A DNA stretch of 42,189 bases, taken from NCBI GenBank assembly GCA_020427005.1, contig JAGQOY010000037.1:1-42189 (forward strand), in the 5' to 3' direction. Shown here one piece after another: positions 1-8,905 of this stretch. A program made the translations under genes and the position numbers. The stretch is from Planctomycetales bacterium (GTDB taxonomy: Bacteria > Planctomycetota > Planctomycetia > Pirellulales > Pirellulaceae). Each line of letters begins with the position of its first letter. Position 1 is the stretch's first letter. The notes under the pieces are model-generated. The model was given only the letters and a program-made list of their open reading frames with translations. It ran no database searches and was not told the origin of the DNA.

Positions 1-2
1 TC

Positions 3-641
3 GATGGAGATTTGTCTGAATACGACGCCTTTTTCTTTTACACAACGGGTGACTTAACACAGCCGGGTACCGACAAATCGCCACCCATGTCACCCAAAGG
101 TAAACAAAATTTGCTTGAGGCGATCGCTAGTGGCAAGGGAATGTTTGGCAGCCATTGTGCCAGTGATACTTTTCACTCTAAAGGAGAAGCTTTCCAAAAT
201 CAGTCAGAACGGGACCCATACATTGAAATGTTGGGAGGTGAGTTCATTCGCCACGGTAAGCAGCAAGAAGCAAAGATGCGCGTTGTCGATAGCGCGTTTC
301 CTGGCATTGGACCAGCTGGTCAAGAATTTACGTTACATGAAGAATGGTATTCGCTAAAGAATTTCAATGACGATATACACGTGATTTTGGTGCAGGAGAC
401 GCAGGGGATGGAGGGGTTTGATTACGAGCGACCTCCATATCCGGCTACATGGGCCCGCGAACATGGAAAAGGACGAGTATTCTACACTTCGATGGGGCAT
501 CGTGAGGACGTTTGGGCTCATGCTGTTTTCCAAAGCTTGGTTATCGGAGGCTTGAGTTGGGTGACTCACAAAATCAATGCTGACATTCCAGCTAATTTGT
601 CGAGCGTGGCGCCGCACGCAAATGATCTACCGCATAAGTAA
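3..641 (+). CDS. ThuA-like domain protein, 5' end cut by the window
   Basis: The reading frame is open to the left edge (codons begin at base 3 with Asp-Gly-Asp-Leu-Ser-Glu), so the N-terminus lies outside the window. The visible 212 residues match the ThuA-like fold (trehalose-utilisation family, class I glutamine-amidotransferase-like), which is abundant in planctomycetes. Family landmarks are the strand followed by FFFYTTGD near the left edge, the GKGMFGSHCASDTFHS stretch in the place of the nucleophile-elbow region, and the C-terminal GKGRVFYTSMGHRED segment typical of these proteins. The substrate is unknown for most members; a role in sugar metabolism is inferred from the family name only. 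The gene ends 52 bases before apt on the same strand. Family assignment is firm, function is not. Confidence 0.85.
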   Translation, partial: DGDLSEYDAFFFYTTGDLTQPGTDKSPPMSPKGKQNLLEAIASGKGMFGSHCASDTFHSKGEAFQNQSERDPYIEMLGGEFIRHGKQQEAKMRVVDSAFPGIGPAGQEFTLHEEWYSLKNFNDDIHVILVQETQGMEGFDYERPPYPATWAREHGKGRVFYTSMGHREDVWAHAVFQSLVIGGLSWVTHKINADIPANLSSVAPHANDLPHK

Positions 642-682
642 GAAATCCTACAGTTCAAATTGGTTATCCTTTGCATTCGAAA

Positions 683-693
683 GCTAAATTAGC
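683..693. promoter_or_regulatory. 11-base dyad abutting the apt start
   Basis: GCTAAATTAGC is a perfect dyad around a central A and ends at the base before the GTG of apt, where a ribosome binding site would normally sit. It could be an operator half-pair or chance in AT-rich DNA. No Shine-Dalgarno sequence is visible here. Confidence 0.25.
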
Positions 694-1206
694 GTGAATC
701 TAAGAGACTACATCCGTGATGTTCCGGATTTTCCTAAACCTGGTATTCTGTTTCGAGACATAACTCCTTTGCTTGCCTCGCCTGGAGCTTTTCAAGCCTC
801 TATTGATGAGTTTGCACAACGCTACGAAGGGCAGGCCATCGACTGTATTGTGGCAGCTGAATCGCGAGGGTTTATTTTCGCAGCGCCGCTGGCCCTGCGA
901 CTGCAAGCAGCCTTTATTCCGATTCGAAAGCCAAGAAAGCTACCAGGGGAAGTAATCAGTTATTCATACGATCTTGAGTATGGTAGTGATACCTTGGAGA
1001 TCCATTCCGATGCGCTACGTGAAGGGCAACGCGTATTGGTCTTGGATGATTTGTTAGCGACGGGAGGCACAGTGGCTGCCTGCGTGCGTCTACTAGAGAA
1101 TTTTTCAGTTGAGATCGTTGAATGTGCGTTTTGTATTCATTTAGTAGAACTGGAAGGAGAAAGACGATTGTTGCCACATTCGGTGTTCAGCCTTGTTCAG
1201 TACTGA
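694..1206 (+). CDS. apt: Adenine phosphoribosyltransferase
   Basis: Purine salvage enzyme that makes AMP from adenine and PRPP in the cytoplasm. The 170 residues equal the usual family length. The N-terminus carries the Apt signature IRDVPDFPKPGILFRDITPL, then AAESRGFIFAAPLALRL, and the PRPP-binding loop VLVLDDLLATGGT lies at about residues 114-126. The start is GTG at 694, chosen because the family N-terminus (IRDVPDFP) begins a few residues later; there is no clear Shine-Dalgarno sequence, which is common in planctomycetes. It lies between a ThuA-like gene and uvrC on the same strand, with 50 bases to uvrC, so co-transcription is possible. Confidence 0.96.
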   Translation: MNLRDYIRDVPDFPKPGILFRDITPLLASPGAFQASIDEFAQRYEGQAIDCIVAAESRGFIFAAPLALRLQAAFIPIRKPRKLPGEVISYSYDLEYGSDTLEIHSDALREGQRVLVLDDLLATGGTVAACVRLLENFSVEIVECAFCIHLVELEGERRLLPHSVFSLVQY

Positions 1207-1256
1207 TCTGCCGGTAAATCAGGGCCGGGCAACCGTACTGCCAGGGAATTTGTAGG

Positions 1257-2804
1257 ATGATTATTAACGACGAATCCAATGATGAAGAACGGAAGGAGAA
1301 TACTGTTAACGAAGGTCATTGGAATGAAGAGAATTACCAAGTTAGTGGGCAAAACTTCAGCTCTCCTGGCGACACAGTCTTCGGTGAAGATGTCTTGGTC
1401 GACGATGAGCACTTAGTCGACGATGATCAAACTGAAATTGGCAGCGAAACTTCCGAGTCGGAATGGGTCGCGTCCAATGACTATCTTGCGCGGCAACCAT
1501 TCGGATTTCGACGGGCTGCCCAAAAGGTACGAGGGTTTCCTAATTCGCCAGGTGTGTACCTGATGAAGGATCATTCAGGCGTCGTTATCTATGTTGGTAA
1601 GGCAAAAAACTTGAGGAGCCGCGCGAGCAGCTACTTTGTAAAAGCTGCTGCGCAGGAGGCTCGCACTGCGCATTGGATTGGTGAAATCTGCGATGTTGAT
1701 TTTTTGGTTTGCGAAAGCGAAGTCGACGCCTTACTAGCCGAAAGTCGGCTCATTAAAGATGTTCAGCCAAAATATAACAAGGAGCAAAAAGACGATAAGA
1801 GTTTTCCTTACTTGATGATCACTACACGTGAAGAATTTCCACGAGTCGAATTGACTCGGGAACCTCCGGAACGCGGCGCAAAGCTATACGGCCCGTTCGC
1901 AAGTGCTGGTGCTCTGCGAGGTGCCATTCAGGTCCTACAACGCATATTTCAGTTTCGAACTTGCTCATTGGATATCGATAGTCAGGACCCTAAATGGCAG
2001 TGGTTTCGGCCATGTCTATTGGCCTCAATTAACCAATGCACGGCACCATGCAATCTAAGAATAAGTAAGGACGACTATCGATCAGACATACGTCGTTTGC
2101 AAACGTTCTTAGATGGCGGAAAGACACGCTTATTGGCACAAATGAAGAGCGAAATGTTGGAAGCCTCTCAGGCTTTAGCATTTGAGAAGGCAGGCCGCTT
2201 GCGCGATGAAATTCGTATGCTGGAGCGACTGGATGAAAGAGGTGACCTGGATACACATGCTCAGCCCCAAGTATTTTACATTGATCCCAAGAAAGGAACT
2301 CTTGGACTGCAAAAGGTCCTGCGTTTGCCCCAGCCACCGAGAATAATTGAGGGCATCGACATCGCACATTTGGGTGGACAAGAGACCGTAGCCAGTCTGG
2401 TTCAGTTCTTGGACGGCTTGCCATTCAAACCGGGCTATCGACGTTACAAAATCCGTCATGTCCAAGGTATCGATGATTTTCGCTCGATCCACGAAGTTGT
2501 TTCCAGGCGTTTTCGGAAAATGAGCGATCAACAAGAAGCTTTTCCTGATGTACTCCTAATTGATGGAGGAAAGGGGCAGCTATCCGCTGCTTTAGCTGCA
2601 TTTCGTGATCAGCAGATAAGTCCTCCGACTTTAATTTCGCTGGCCAAACGCGACGAGGAATTATTTTTACCCGATGCAGTGCAACCGTTGCGGCTCAGCC
2701 GACATTCGTTTGCTCTTCGACTATTGCAGTATGTCCGAGACGAGGCGCATCGTTTTGCCCAGCATTATCATCACATTTTGCGTCAAAAAAGCCAGTTGGA
2801 TTGA
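1257..2804 (+). CDS. uvrC: Excinuclease ABC subunit C, lacking the C-terminal HhH domain
   Basis: Nuclease subunit of UvrABC nucleotide excision repair; UvrC incises on both sides of the lesion. An acidic leader (about residues 1-78, rich in Asp/Glu/Asn) precedes the GIY-YIG domain, which has FPNSPGVYLMKD and VIYVGKAKNLRSR (about residues 90-120). A UVR/UvrB-contact segment with EKAGRLRDEIRMLERL lies near 310-330. The RNase-H-like C-terminal nuclease has Asp368, Asp436 (in LLIDGGKGQL) and His498 (in RDEAHRF), the expected DDH triad. The protein stops at residue 515, just after the third catalytic residue, where UvrC normally continues into tandem helix-hairpin-helix motifs. I found no HhH coding in the other frames downstream, so this is not a simple frameshift. 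TAGG before ATG 1257 is a weak ribosome site. Confidence 0.93.
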   Translation: MIINDESNDEERKENTVNEGHWNEENYQVSGQNFSSPGDTVFGEDVLVDDEHLVDDDQTEIGSETSESEWVASNDYLARQPFGFRRAAQKVRGFPNSPGVYLMKDHSGVVIYVGKAKNLRSRASSYFVKAAAQEARTAHWIGEICDVDFLVCESEVDALLAESRLIKDVQPKYNKEQKDDKSFPYLMITTREEFPRVELTREPPERGAKLYGPFASAGALRGAIQVLQRIFQFRTCSLDIDSQDPKWQWFRPCLLASINQCTAPCNLRISKDDYRSDIRRLQTFLDGGKTRLLAQMKSEMLEASQALAFEKAGRLRDEIRMLERLDERGDLDTHAQPQVFYIDPKKGTLGLQKVLRLPQPPRIIEGIDIAHLGGQETVASLVQFLDGLPFKPGYRRYKIRHVQGIDDFRSIHEVVSRRFRKMSDQQEAFPDVLLIDGGKGQLSAALAAFRDQQISPPTLISLAKRDEELFLPDAVQPLRLSRHSFALRLLQYVRDEAHRFAQHYHHILRQKSQLD

Positions 2805-2876
2805 TCCGTAACATCATGGACAGAGTTACTTCTTGTATCCGCTAGCTATCTGAGCAATCTCACGAAGGTCCATTCT

Positions 2877-4391
2877 TTGTTGACGCCTATTCTGAATACG
2901 ATTCTGCTCAGCCTCATCTGCGCCTTGATCGCGATCCCAACGGGGCTCGCACTGGCCGTTGTGTTGATACGTACCAACGTCTACGGCAGAACCTGGGCAA
3001 GTTGGCTTCTCGGCACGCAGTTAGCGATTCCGCTATATGTGTTTGCAGGTAGCTGGTGTGCAGGAGTGGGGACACAGGGCTGGTTGCAAGCAGTTGGACC
3101 AATGACATTGCTTTGGCCGTTTTCATTTACGGCCGTACAGTCAATTTCAGGCGGACCTTTGCTGGCGGTGGCATTCATTCATGGATTGGCCGCAATTCCC
3201 TGGGTGTGCCTTCTCTGTAGTTTGGGATTGTTTTGGCGAAATCGAAGTGAAGAAGATCTGGCGCGGACCGAGGGTGGGCTTGCGGCTGTCGTTAAGTGGG
3301 CAGTTCTTCCTCGCCTCAAGCCTTGGATTGCGATGGCGATCGTCTGGTGCGTTATTCCCGTGTTCACAGAGATGGTAATCACCAACTTGTATCAAGTGCC
3401 AAGTTTGGCAGAACAAGTCTATCTAGATGCAAGCCGAGGTGAGATAACTGCAACAACCTACTTTTCAGCATTTGGTTGGAGCGTTCTTCCGCTGGGGTTG
3501 TTGCTGGGGATTTTATATTGGCGGACACCCCCATATCAATTAGTAACAGCGCGGCTTGAACAGCATCGGGCCGAAGAATGGATATTGACTACCTGGCGTA
3601 CGTATCTCTCTGTTTTCCTTTGGTTTTTTATCGCGCTACTAGTTGGTTTTCCGCTGTTGAATCTAGTCATTAAAGCTGCTTGGCATCCAATTCTAAATGA
3701 CAATGGCACTACTTCATACGAAGTTAGCGGGCACCGTTTGCTAACGACTCTCCGAGAGACTGCCACACAATTTCAGAGCGAGTTTTATTGGACCATTACG
3801 ATAGCCGTGAGTGCAACATTTCTCAGTCTCGTGATTACTTTATGGATGATCAAATTGGCGCATAATCGAAGATGGTTAAAGCATCTGTATAGCATTTGCG
3901 CCTTGTTGATGTTAGCAACTCCCGGACCATTAGTTGGGATGTTAGTTATCGCAATGATGAACCGTGCATCTCCTGCGTGGATGTCCATGCTGTATGACCA
4001 AACCATTGCCCCGCCGGTACTGGCGCAGCAGTTCCGTTTGCTTCCGCTTGCCTGGATTCTTGGAAACGTTATTAAGGGAAGCGTTAGTCCTTCAAGCCAT
4101 TCGTTAGCGGCCTTGGATGGTTTGACACGCTGGTCATTAGTGAAATATGTAATTTGGCCCCAAGCCGGCGGGCGAATCAAGGCAGCCTGCTTGTTTCTCT
4201 TCGTGACAAGTTGTGGGGAACTCAGTTGTAGCATCCTCGTATTGCCGCCCGGAATCACCACGGTCTCGATGCGTATCTTCGAATTGCTTCACTTTGGAAC
4301 TCGCCATCATGACGCAGGGTTATGTTTGGCATTAGTGTTGCTCGGCTGGGGTGTAACTTGGTCAGTTGGGAAAACTCTAAGAGACCGATAA
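2877..4391 (+). CDS. Iron(III)-type ABC transporter permease (FbpB-like, two permease domains)
   Basis: Polytopic inner-membrane protein of 504 residues with about 12 hydrophobic segments, consistent with two fused BPD permease domains as in the FbpB/ThiP group. Two EAA-like loops for contact with the ATPase are visible: one around LARTEGGLAAVVKWAVLPRL in the first half and one around ALDGLTRWSLVKYVIWPQA in the second. It would move ferric iron or a similar small solute with an ATPase and binding protein, neither of which is in the window. There is no ATG near the front. TTG 2877 or 2880 is used, with GAAGG at 2863-2867 as a plausible ribosome site. The frame is the same as uvrC and stays open from the uvrC stop. 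The 3' end overlaps truB on the other strand. Confidence 0.85.
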   Translation: MLTPILNTILLSLICALIAIPTGLALAVVLIRTNVYGRTWASWLLGTQLAIPLYVFAGSWCAGVGTQGWLQAVGPMTLLWPFSFTAVQSISGGPLLAVAFIHGLAAIPWVCLLCSLGLFWRNRSEEDLARTEGGLAAVVKWAVLPRLKPWIAMAIVWCVIPVFTEMVITNLYQVPSLAEQVYLDASRGEITATTYFSAFGWSVLPLGLLLGILYWRTPPYQLVTARLEQHRAEEWILTTWRTYLSVFLWFFIALLVGFPLLNLVIKAAWHPILNDNGTTSYEVSGHRLLTTLRETATQFQSEFYWTITIAVSATFLSLVITLWMIKLAHNRRWLKHLYSICALLMLATPGPLVGMLVIAMMNRASPAWMSMLYDQTIAPPVLAQQFRLLPLAWILGNVIKGSVSPSSHSLAALDGLTRWSLVKYVIWPQAGGRIKAACLFLFVTSCGELSCSILVLPPGITTVSMRIFELLHFGTRHHDAGLCLALVLLGWGVTWSVGKTLRDR

Positions 4392-5236
4392 GAGCCAGTC
4401 TCATGTTGCTCCGCAATTGCGACCAAGCGGCCAGCCTTGTCTAGACAAACAATACGTTTGGGAACCCATTGCGGTAGGTCGATCGCTATGCCATGAACTA
4501 GTTTTTGAATTTCTGCATCGCTCAAATTCAAGGCCTCGTAATTCTGCAGAAGTGTTTGTGGAGGAACAAGACTTGTCTCGACATGTTTACGAGTTTGTAA
4601 AGATTCAATTTCGATGGAAGAGTTCAAGTCGAAATCACCGATGTGAGTGCGATTCAACTTGGTCATGACTGCACAAGTTCCAAGATCTGCGGCAATATCT
4701 CTACCCAGCGATCGGACGTAGGTGCCACTACTACATTTGATGCTTACGCAGAACTTAGGGTAGTCGAATCGCATCAGCTTGATGCTGTGAACGTTTACGC
4801 GGCGACTCGGTAGCGTGAATTGGATTCCGCGTCGGGCAAGGTCGTACGCTCGTTGACCATTTAGATGAATGGCCGAATAGTTAGGTGGAATTTGTTCAAT
4901 TTCTCCCACCCATCCCGAAATGGCTTGCTCCAGTTGACATTTGCTTGGTATGTGGGCCGGGATAATTTGTCGGATCGTGCCCTCTATATCGAGCGTATCG
5001 CTTTCAAGTCCGAGTTCAAATTCTGCATCATAACGCTTCGTCATGTCATGAGCAAAATCCACTAGTCGTGTGGCTCGCCCAACTGCCAACAATAGAACGC
5101 CGGTGGCCAAAGGATCCAAAGTCCCTGTGTGCCCAACCTTTTCAGTTCGGATTATTTTCTTCACATGATTAACGATATCGCGGCTCGTCAAGCCAGCGGG
5201 TTTGTTGACATTGAGGATGCCGAATAATGAATTCAT
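4307..5236 (-). CDS. truB: tRNA pseudouridine(55) synthase
   Basis: Converts U55 of the T-loop of tRNAs to pseudouridine. The N-terminus has the TruB pattern GILNVNKPAGLTSRDIV, and GHTGTLDPLATGVLLL contains the catalytic Asp41. Later come the substrate-site segment IPPNYSAIHLNGQRAYDLAR and CSSGTYVRSLGRDI, all in the family order. The 309 residues are normal length. The last 27 codons and stop lie inside the 3' end of the convergent permease gene (85-base overlap, 4307-4391), so this weakly conserved tail is coded antisense to another protein. The gene follows the hybrid kinase on the same strand after 103 bases. Confidence 0.95.
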   Translation of the reverse strand: MNSLFGILNVNKPAGLTSRDIVNHVKKIIRTEKVGHTGTLDPLATGVLLLAVGRATRLVDFAHDMTKRYDAEFELGLESDTLDIEGTIRQIIPAHIPSKCQLEQAISGWVGEIEQIPPNYSAIHLNGQRAYDLARRGIQFTLPSRRVNVHSIKLMRFDYPKFCVSIKCSSGTYVRSLGRDIAADLGTCAVMTKLNRTHIGDFDLNSSIEIESLQTRKHVETSLVPPQTLLQNYEALNLSDAEIQKLVHGIAIDLPQWVPKRIVCLDKAGRLVAIAEQHETGSYRSLRVFPTDQVTPQPSNTNAKHNPAS

Positions 5237-5339
5237 ATTAAGATTGATGATCTGGTTGAGCAGGAACAGGCAAGGGGCAAGGTGTCGATTGGTGACTAAG
5301 AGGATCGGTCCGTTAATGAGACAAGGGATAAATGAAATC

Positions 5340-8300
5340 CTATGGTGCTTTGGGGTGTGATTGAAGCAATTCCTCTGCCCAATCGGCCACGATTTCGATA
5401 AGATCGGAAAGTTGGTCCACGGATTCTTGCAACTGTGTTTTTTGTTCGTCGCGTGCGAGTTTTTCTAACATCTCAGCGAATTTGGCGACTTTTGTCATTC
5501 CCACGTACCGCATATTGCTTTTGATGGTATGCACGGCCCTTCGGCATTCATGTAGATTGCCTTTTTCTAAGCTTTTAGAAAATGAACGGTTGAGACGCGG
5601 AGCTTCATGGATCAGCAATCCCAGCACATCACGCAGCAGGCTGTCATTTCCATGCATCATTTCAACCAACTTGGGCCACTGCGGTGCTGCTGCCAAGATC
5701 TGTTCTTTGGAGAGTGGTTCTAATGCGTTGCCAGCTTGCGGAGAGTCGTTGCGCTTGGCTGGGGGAGAATTAATGGGATCAGATGATACATGCTCCTCAA
5801 ATGCAGGAATCGTATGTTCTAGGGCAGACGCAACAGCGGCTTGTAGGCTCTGAATGACAATGGGCTTAACCAAGAAACCGTTCATTCCAGCCTGTTCACA
5901 AAGTACTCGGTCGCTTGCTGTAGCGTGCGCGGTGAGCGCATAGATGATTTGTTTGGGGGCCAAGGTCCCTTCGGCGGTTCGTATGGCCTTAGTTGCTTCA
6001 ATGCCATCGATCTCCGGCATTTGAATATCCATAAGGACGACATCGAAGAGAAATCTTGAACATATATCAATGGCATCTCTTCCGTTGTCAACTAAGGTCA
6101 CAGTATGTCCCATACTCCGTAACATGTCACTTAGCACGGTTTGGCTGATGGGGCTGTCTTCGACCAAAAGTACTTTGGCAGTGCGAGACGAAACGGAAGG
6201 TAAAGGTGCTTCCCGATGACCTTCTGTATCCGTGCCATTGTCGTGCAGCACGCGTTGAAGGTCCTGTCGGCGAATCGGCCGCGTCAGCCATTGAATGTTT
6301 GCATAATTCAGGGCAGCTGGGGGTTTGCCAATTTGCGAATGAGCTAGGGGCGTGAGCAGGATCCAGCGTAGCACGACTGGAGGTGTGCGATCATTCAGAG
6401 TCGACATTTCACGTGGGTCGACCATCACTACCGTGCGATTTCCGGCAGCAAACAATTTGCTCGGACGCTTATGTATAAGGTCTTCAGGTAGCAGAAAATG
6501 CAAAGAGTAGTTTAGGCGTCGAACCTCCTCTGCCAGCGCATCGCGCCATGGGCAAGGCGCTGCTACAATAGCGATAACATTTTCAGGATTTGTACGTGCC
6601 ACCATGTGGGCAGAAGATTTTTCACGAGCGAAATCTCCGGTAGCGTGATTCAGCGGTAGTTCAAAATAAAAACAACTACCCGTGCGTTCTTCGGAGGGCC
6701 AGAGCGAATCGCAGATACCGATTTTGCCGTGCATCTGGGTAATTAGTTCGCGACAAATAGTAAGCCCAAGGCCGGTACCGCCATAACGCCGCGTAGTACT
6801 GCTGTCCGCCTGTCGAAAGGCCTCAAAAACTATGTCTCGCTGTTCAGTGGAGATCCCGATCCCACTATCGTGCACCTCAAACCGTAACCAATTTCTTTCC
6901 TTGCTCGGGGCTTGGTTTTCAGCTGGCTGGAGAACACGAATCCAAACGCCACCGCGTTCCGTAAACTTGATCGCGTTGCCTACCAAATTGAGAATGATTT
7001 GTCGGATGCGGTGAGGATCTCCGACGTACCAGTCACCGATGTCGTTGCCGAATTGGACAACGAGTTCCAAGCCTCTTAGTTGTGCCCGGGCTGCCATCGC
7101 AGTGGCTGTTTCCTCAATGCATTCTACTAGCGAAAACGGAACGCACTCAATTTCTAATCGGCCGGCTTCAATTTTGCTGAAATCCAGCAGATCGTCGATC
7201 AAGGTCAGCAGGTTCTGGGATGCAACTTGTGCAAGTTTGACGTATTCGCGTTGAGAATCGTCCAGTTCTGCATTTTGCAACAGATCGTGAAGGCCAATAA
7301 TACCCGTTAAAGGTGTACGCAATTCGTGACTGACGTTGGCCACGAATTCTGTTTTGGCTGCATTTGCTTGTTCAGCAAGTTCTTTGGCGCGTACCAATTC
7401 TTGCTCAGCTCGCTTGCGACGTGTAATGTCGCGAATGAATAATGCCCATCCTCGCGAACGAGCAATTCGAATCGGATGAGAGGATACTTCCGCATCGAAC
7501 CAAGAATCGTCGCTCCGCTTCAAACGAGCCTCGATACGTCTACCGGTAGCATATTTTAGGATTTCACTGATGGACGCTTGCCTTCGATACAGCTGAGTTT
7601 GAGATTGTTGGGGTCCATCTGCGGCTCGCTGTCCATGTTCCTCGATCGTAGATTGCATAATCGTGCCGAGCGTGGGGTGTTTTTCGATTTGGTCTTGGGT
7701 ATAGCCTAGGATGATTTCTGAGGCTGGGTTGGCCTCAAGGACACGCCCCTCCGAATCTACCACCAATACTGCGTCCAATGCAGCATTGATGAGCGCACGT
7801 GCGAGTGATTCTATGCGCTGTAATTGTTGTTTGGAAAGATACTCGTCAGTGACATCCCAAAATACGCCTTGTATTCCAACGATGGAACCATGAGCATCCA
7901 ACAAGGGTGCTTTTCGTACGTGCATGTATTTTGTGCGGCCATCGGGTAGAAGATTGCGTTCCACGTCGGTTAATGCAACCCCGGTGTGAAGCACACGCTG
8001 ATCGTCTTCCACAAATTTCTTAGCGATCTCAGCAGGAAAAAGATCGAAATCGGTCTTACCCAAGAGTTCGTCTGAGGTCTTCCCTAACAGATCGCAGTAG
8101 GACTGAGAGACAAAAGTCAACTTCCCATCGCGATCCTTATGCAGCACGTGCGCAGGTAAATGTTCCAAAAGAGCTCGCCGATCCGATTCGATTTGAAACG
8201 AATTGCGTTGTGCCTCTTCAGTTCTAGCTTGCTCTGCCTCAAGTTGTTCTGAGCGTTGGCGCAGGCGTCGTGATAGGCGTTGCGTGGCCTTAACTAGTTC

Positions 8301-8600
8301 TCGCTGAGAAAAATCGTATCGGTAGCTTGCAATTCCCAATACCGCGATTGCGATAACGGTGGGCCAAGGTGAGTAGGTTGTATCTGGTTGCCAAGCCAAA
8401 CCAAAAGAAAGCAAAATGTAGGCGAGGGAAATTAGGCCAGCCCAACTCCTCGAAACTAGCGTGCAGCTGAGTGAAGTACATGCAATAGGTAATGACCAAC
8501 GTGCAAACGGTTGGTCAGTAATCAAGCATGTTGCTAGGCAAGCCACCCAGAGCCCCGAAATCAGGGCATATATTAGGAACTTGTTTTTCGTCCACAACAA
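5340..8600 (-). CDS. Membrane hybrid sensor histidine kinase with two PAS, two receiver-like and one HPt domain
   Basis: A 1086-residue hybrid kinase. About four membrane segments fill residues 1-95, followed by a coiled coil to about 135. Two PAS domains lie near 145-260 and 270-400. The HisKA dimerisation box has VSHELRTPL with phospho-acceptor His425, and the ATPase domain (about 535-660) has NLVGNAIKFT, DSGIGI and GGTGLGLTI. A degenerate receiver-like domain at about 680-790 is followed by a true receiver with Asp858 in VVLMDIQMPEIDG. A C-terminal HPt has AVHTIKSN with His1024. This order supports an internal His-Asp-His phosphorelay whose last partner is elsewhere. The start is TTG 8600 (or TTG 8597), behind GGAGAAGGA. 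It is divergent from the pilin locus across 305 bases, so control of the pilus is possible but unproven. Confidence 0.93.
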   Translation of the reverse strand: MLWTKNKFLIYALISGLWVACLATCLITDQPFARWSLPIACTSLSCTLVSRSWAGLISLAYILLSFGLAWQPDTTYSPWPTVIAIAVLGIASYRYDFSQRELVKATQRLSRRLRQRSEQLEAEQARTEEAQRNSFQIESDRRALLEHLPAHVLHKDRDGKLTFVSQSYCDLLGKTSDELLGKTDFDLFPAEIAKKFVEDDQRVLHTGVALTDVERNLLPDGRTKYMHVRKAPLLDAHGSIVGIQGVFWDVTDEYLSKQQLQRIESLARALINAALDAVLVVDSEGRVLEANPASEIILGYTQDQIEKHPTLGTIMQSTIEEHGQRAADGPQQSQTQLYRRQASISEILKYATGRRIEARLKRSDDSWFDAEVSSHPIRIARSRGWALFIRDITRRKRAEQELVRAKELAEQANAAKTEFVANVSHELRTPLTGIIGLHDLLQNAELDDSQREYVKLAQVASQNLLTLIDDLLDFSKIEAGRLEIECVPFSLVECIEETATAMAARAQLRGLELVVQFGNDIGDWYVGDPHRIRQIILNLVGNAIKFTERGGVWIRVLQPAENQAPSKERNWLRFEVHDSGIGISTEQRDIVFEAFRQADSSTTRRYGGTGLGLTICRELITQMHGKIGICDSLWPSEERTGSCFYFELPLNHATGDFAREKSSAHMVARTNPENVIAIVAAPCPWRDALAEEVRRLNYSLHFLLPEDLIHKRPSKLFAAGNRTVVMVDPREMSTLNDRTPPVVLRWILLTPLAHSQIGKPPAALNYANIQWLTRPIRRQDLQRVLHDNGTDTEGHREAPLPSVSSRTAKVLLVEDSPISQTVLSDMLRSMGHTVTLVDNGRDAIDICSRFLFDVVLMDIQMPEIDGIEATKAIRTAEGTLAPKQIIYALTAHATASDRVLCEQAGMNGFLVKPIVIQSLQAAVASALEHTIPAFEEHVSSDPINSPPAKRNDSPQAGNALEPLSKEQILAAAPQWPKLVEMMHGNDSLLRDVLGLLIHEAPRLNRSFSKSLEKGNLHECRRAVHTIKSNMRYVGMTKVAKFAEMLEKLARDEQKTQLQESVDQLSDLIEIVADWAEELLQSHPKAP

Positions 8601-8905
8601 TTGTCCTTCTCCCCAATTCTTCGTAGTCGGCGTTATCGGCAGCTTCTTCCATGGCGCAGCCTAGACATCGGATAATTCAAGTTATACCGATTCGAACAGG
8701 AAAGGTGGTGAGGTCCGTACGTATTGCCTAACCGTAACATGCCTTAGAGTTTGACAAGGACTCAGTCGGTCATACAGTTAAAGATGGGTCACCTACTTAG
8801 TTTGTTGAGTGGCCGGACCGGAAGAACCGATTATTTCGGCGTGATTGATTCCTACATTCGCGCTGAATAATCAAGTTTTGAGTTTCCCACATCGGAGAGA
8901 ATGCC
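8601..8905. other. Divergent intergenic region, kinase / pilin
   Basis: This stretch separates the kinase and the first pilin and holds no convincing gene. Its right half contains the pilin promoter candidate (8744-8778), a leader hairpin formed by GGTCAC 8787-8792 with GTGGCC 8809-8814 (one G-T pair), and a CCGA/TCGG hairpin just beyond. A Shine-Dalgarno-like GGAGAG lies just before the pilin ATG. Confidence 0.5.
8744..8778 (+). promoter_or_regulatory. Promoter candidate of pilin gene 1
   Basis: TTAGAGTTTGACA contains a consensus -35 hexamer TTGACA (8751-8756), then a 16-base spacer and TACAGT (8773-8778) as -10. The predicted leader is about 120 bases. The same 12-mer TTAGAGTTTGAC and the same spacer occur before the second pilin, which supports the call. 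Confidence 0.65.

Noticed and set aside
2804..2876. Frameshift that would restore the UvrC HhH domain
   Set aside because: None of the frames after the stop encodes an HhH-like sequence, and all soon meet stops or the permease.
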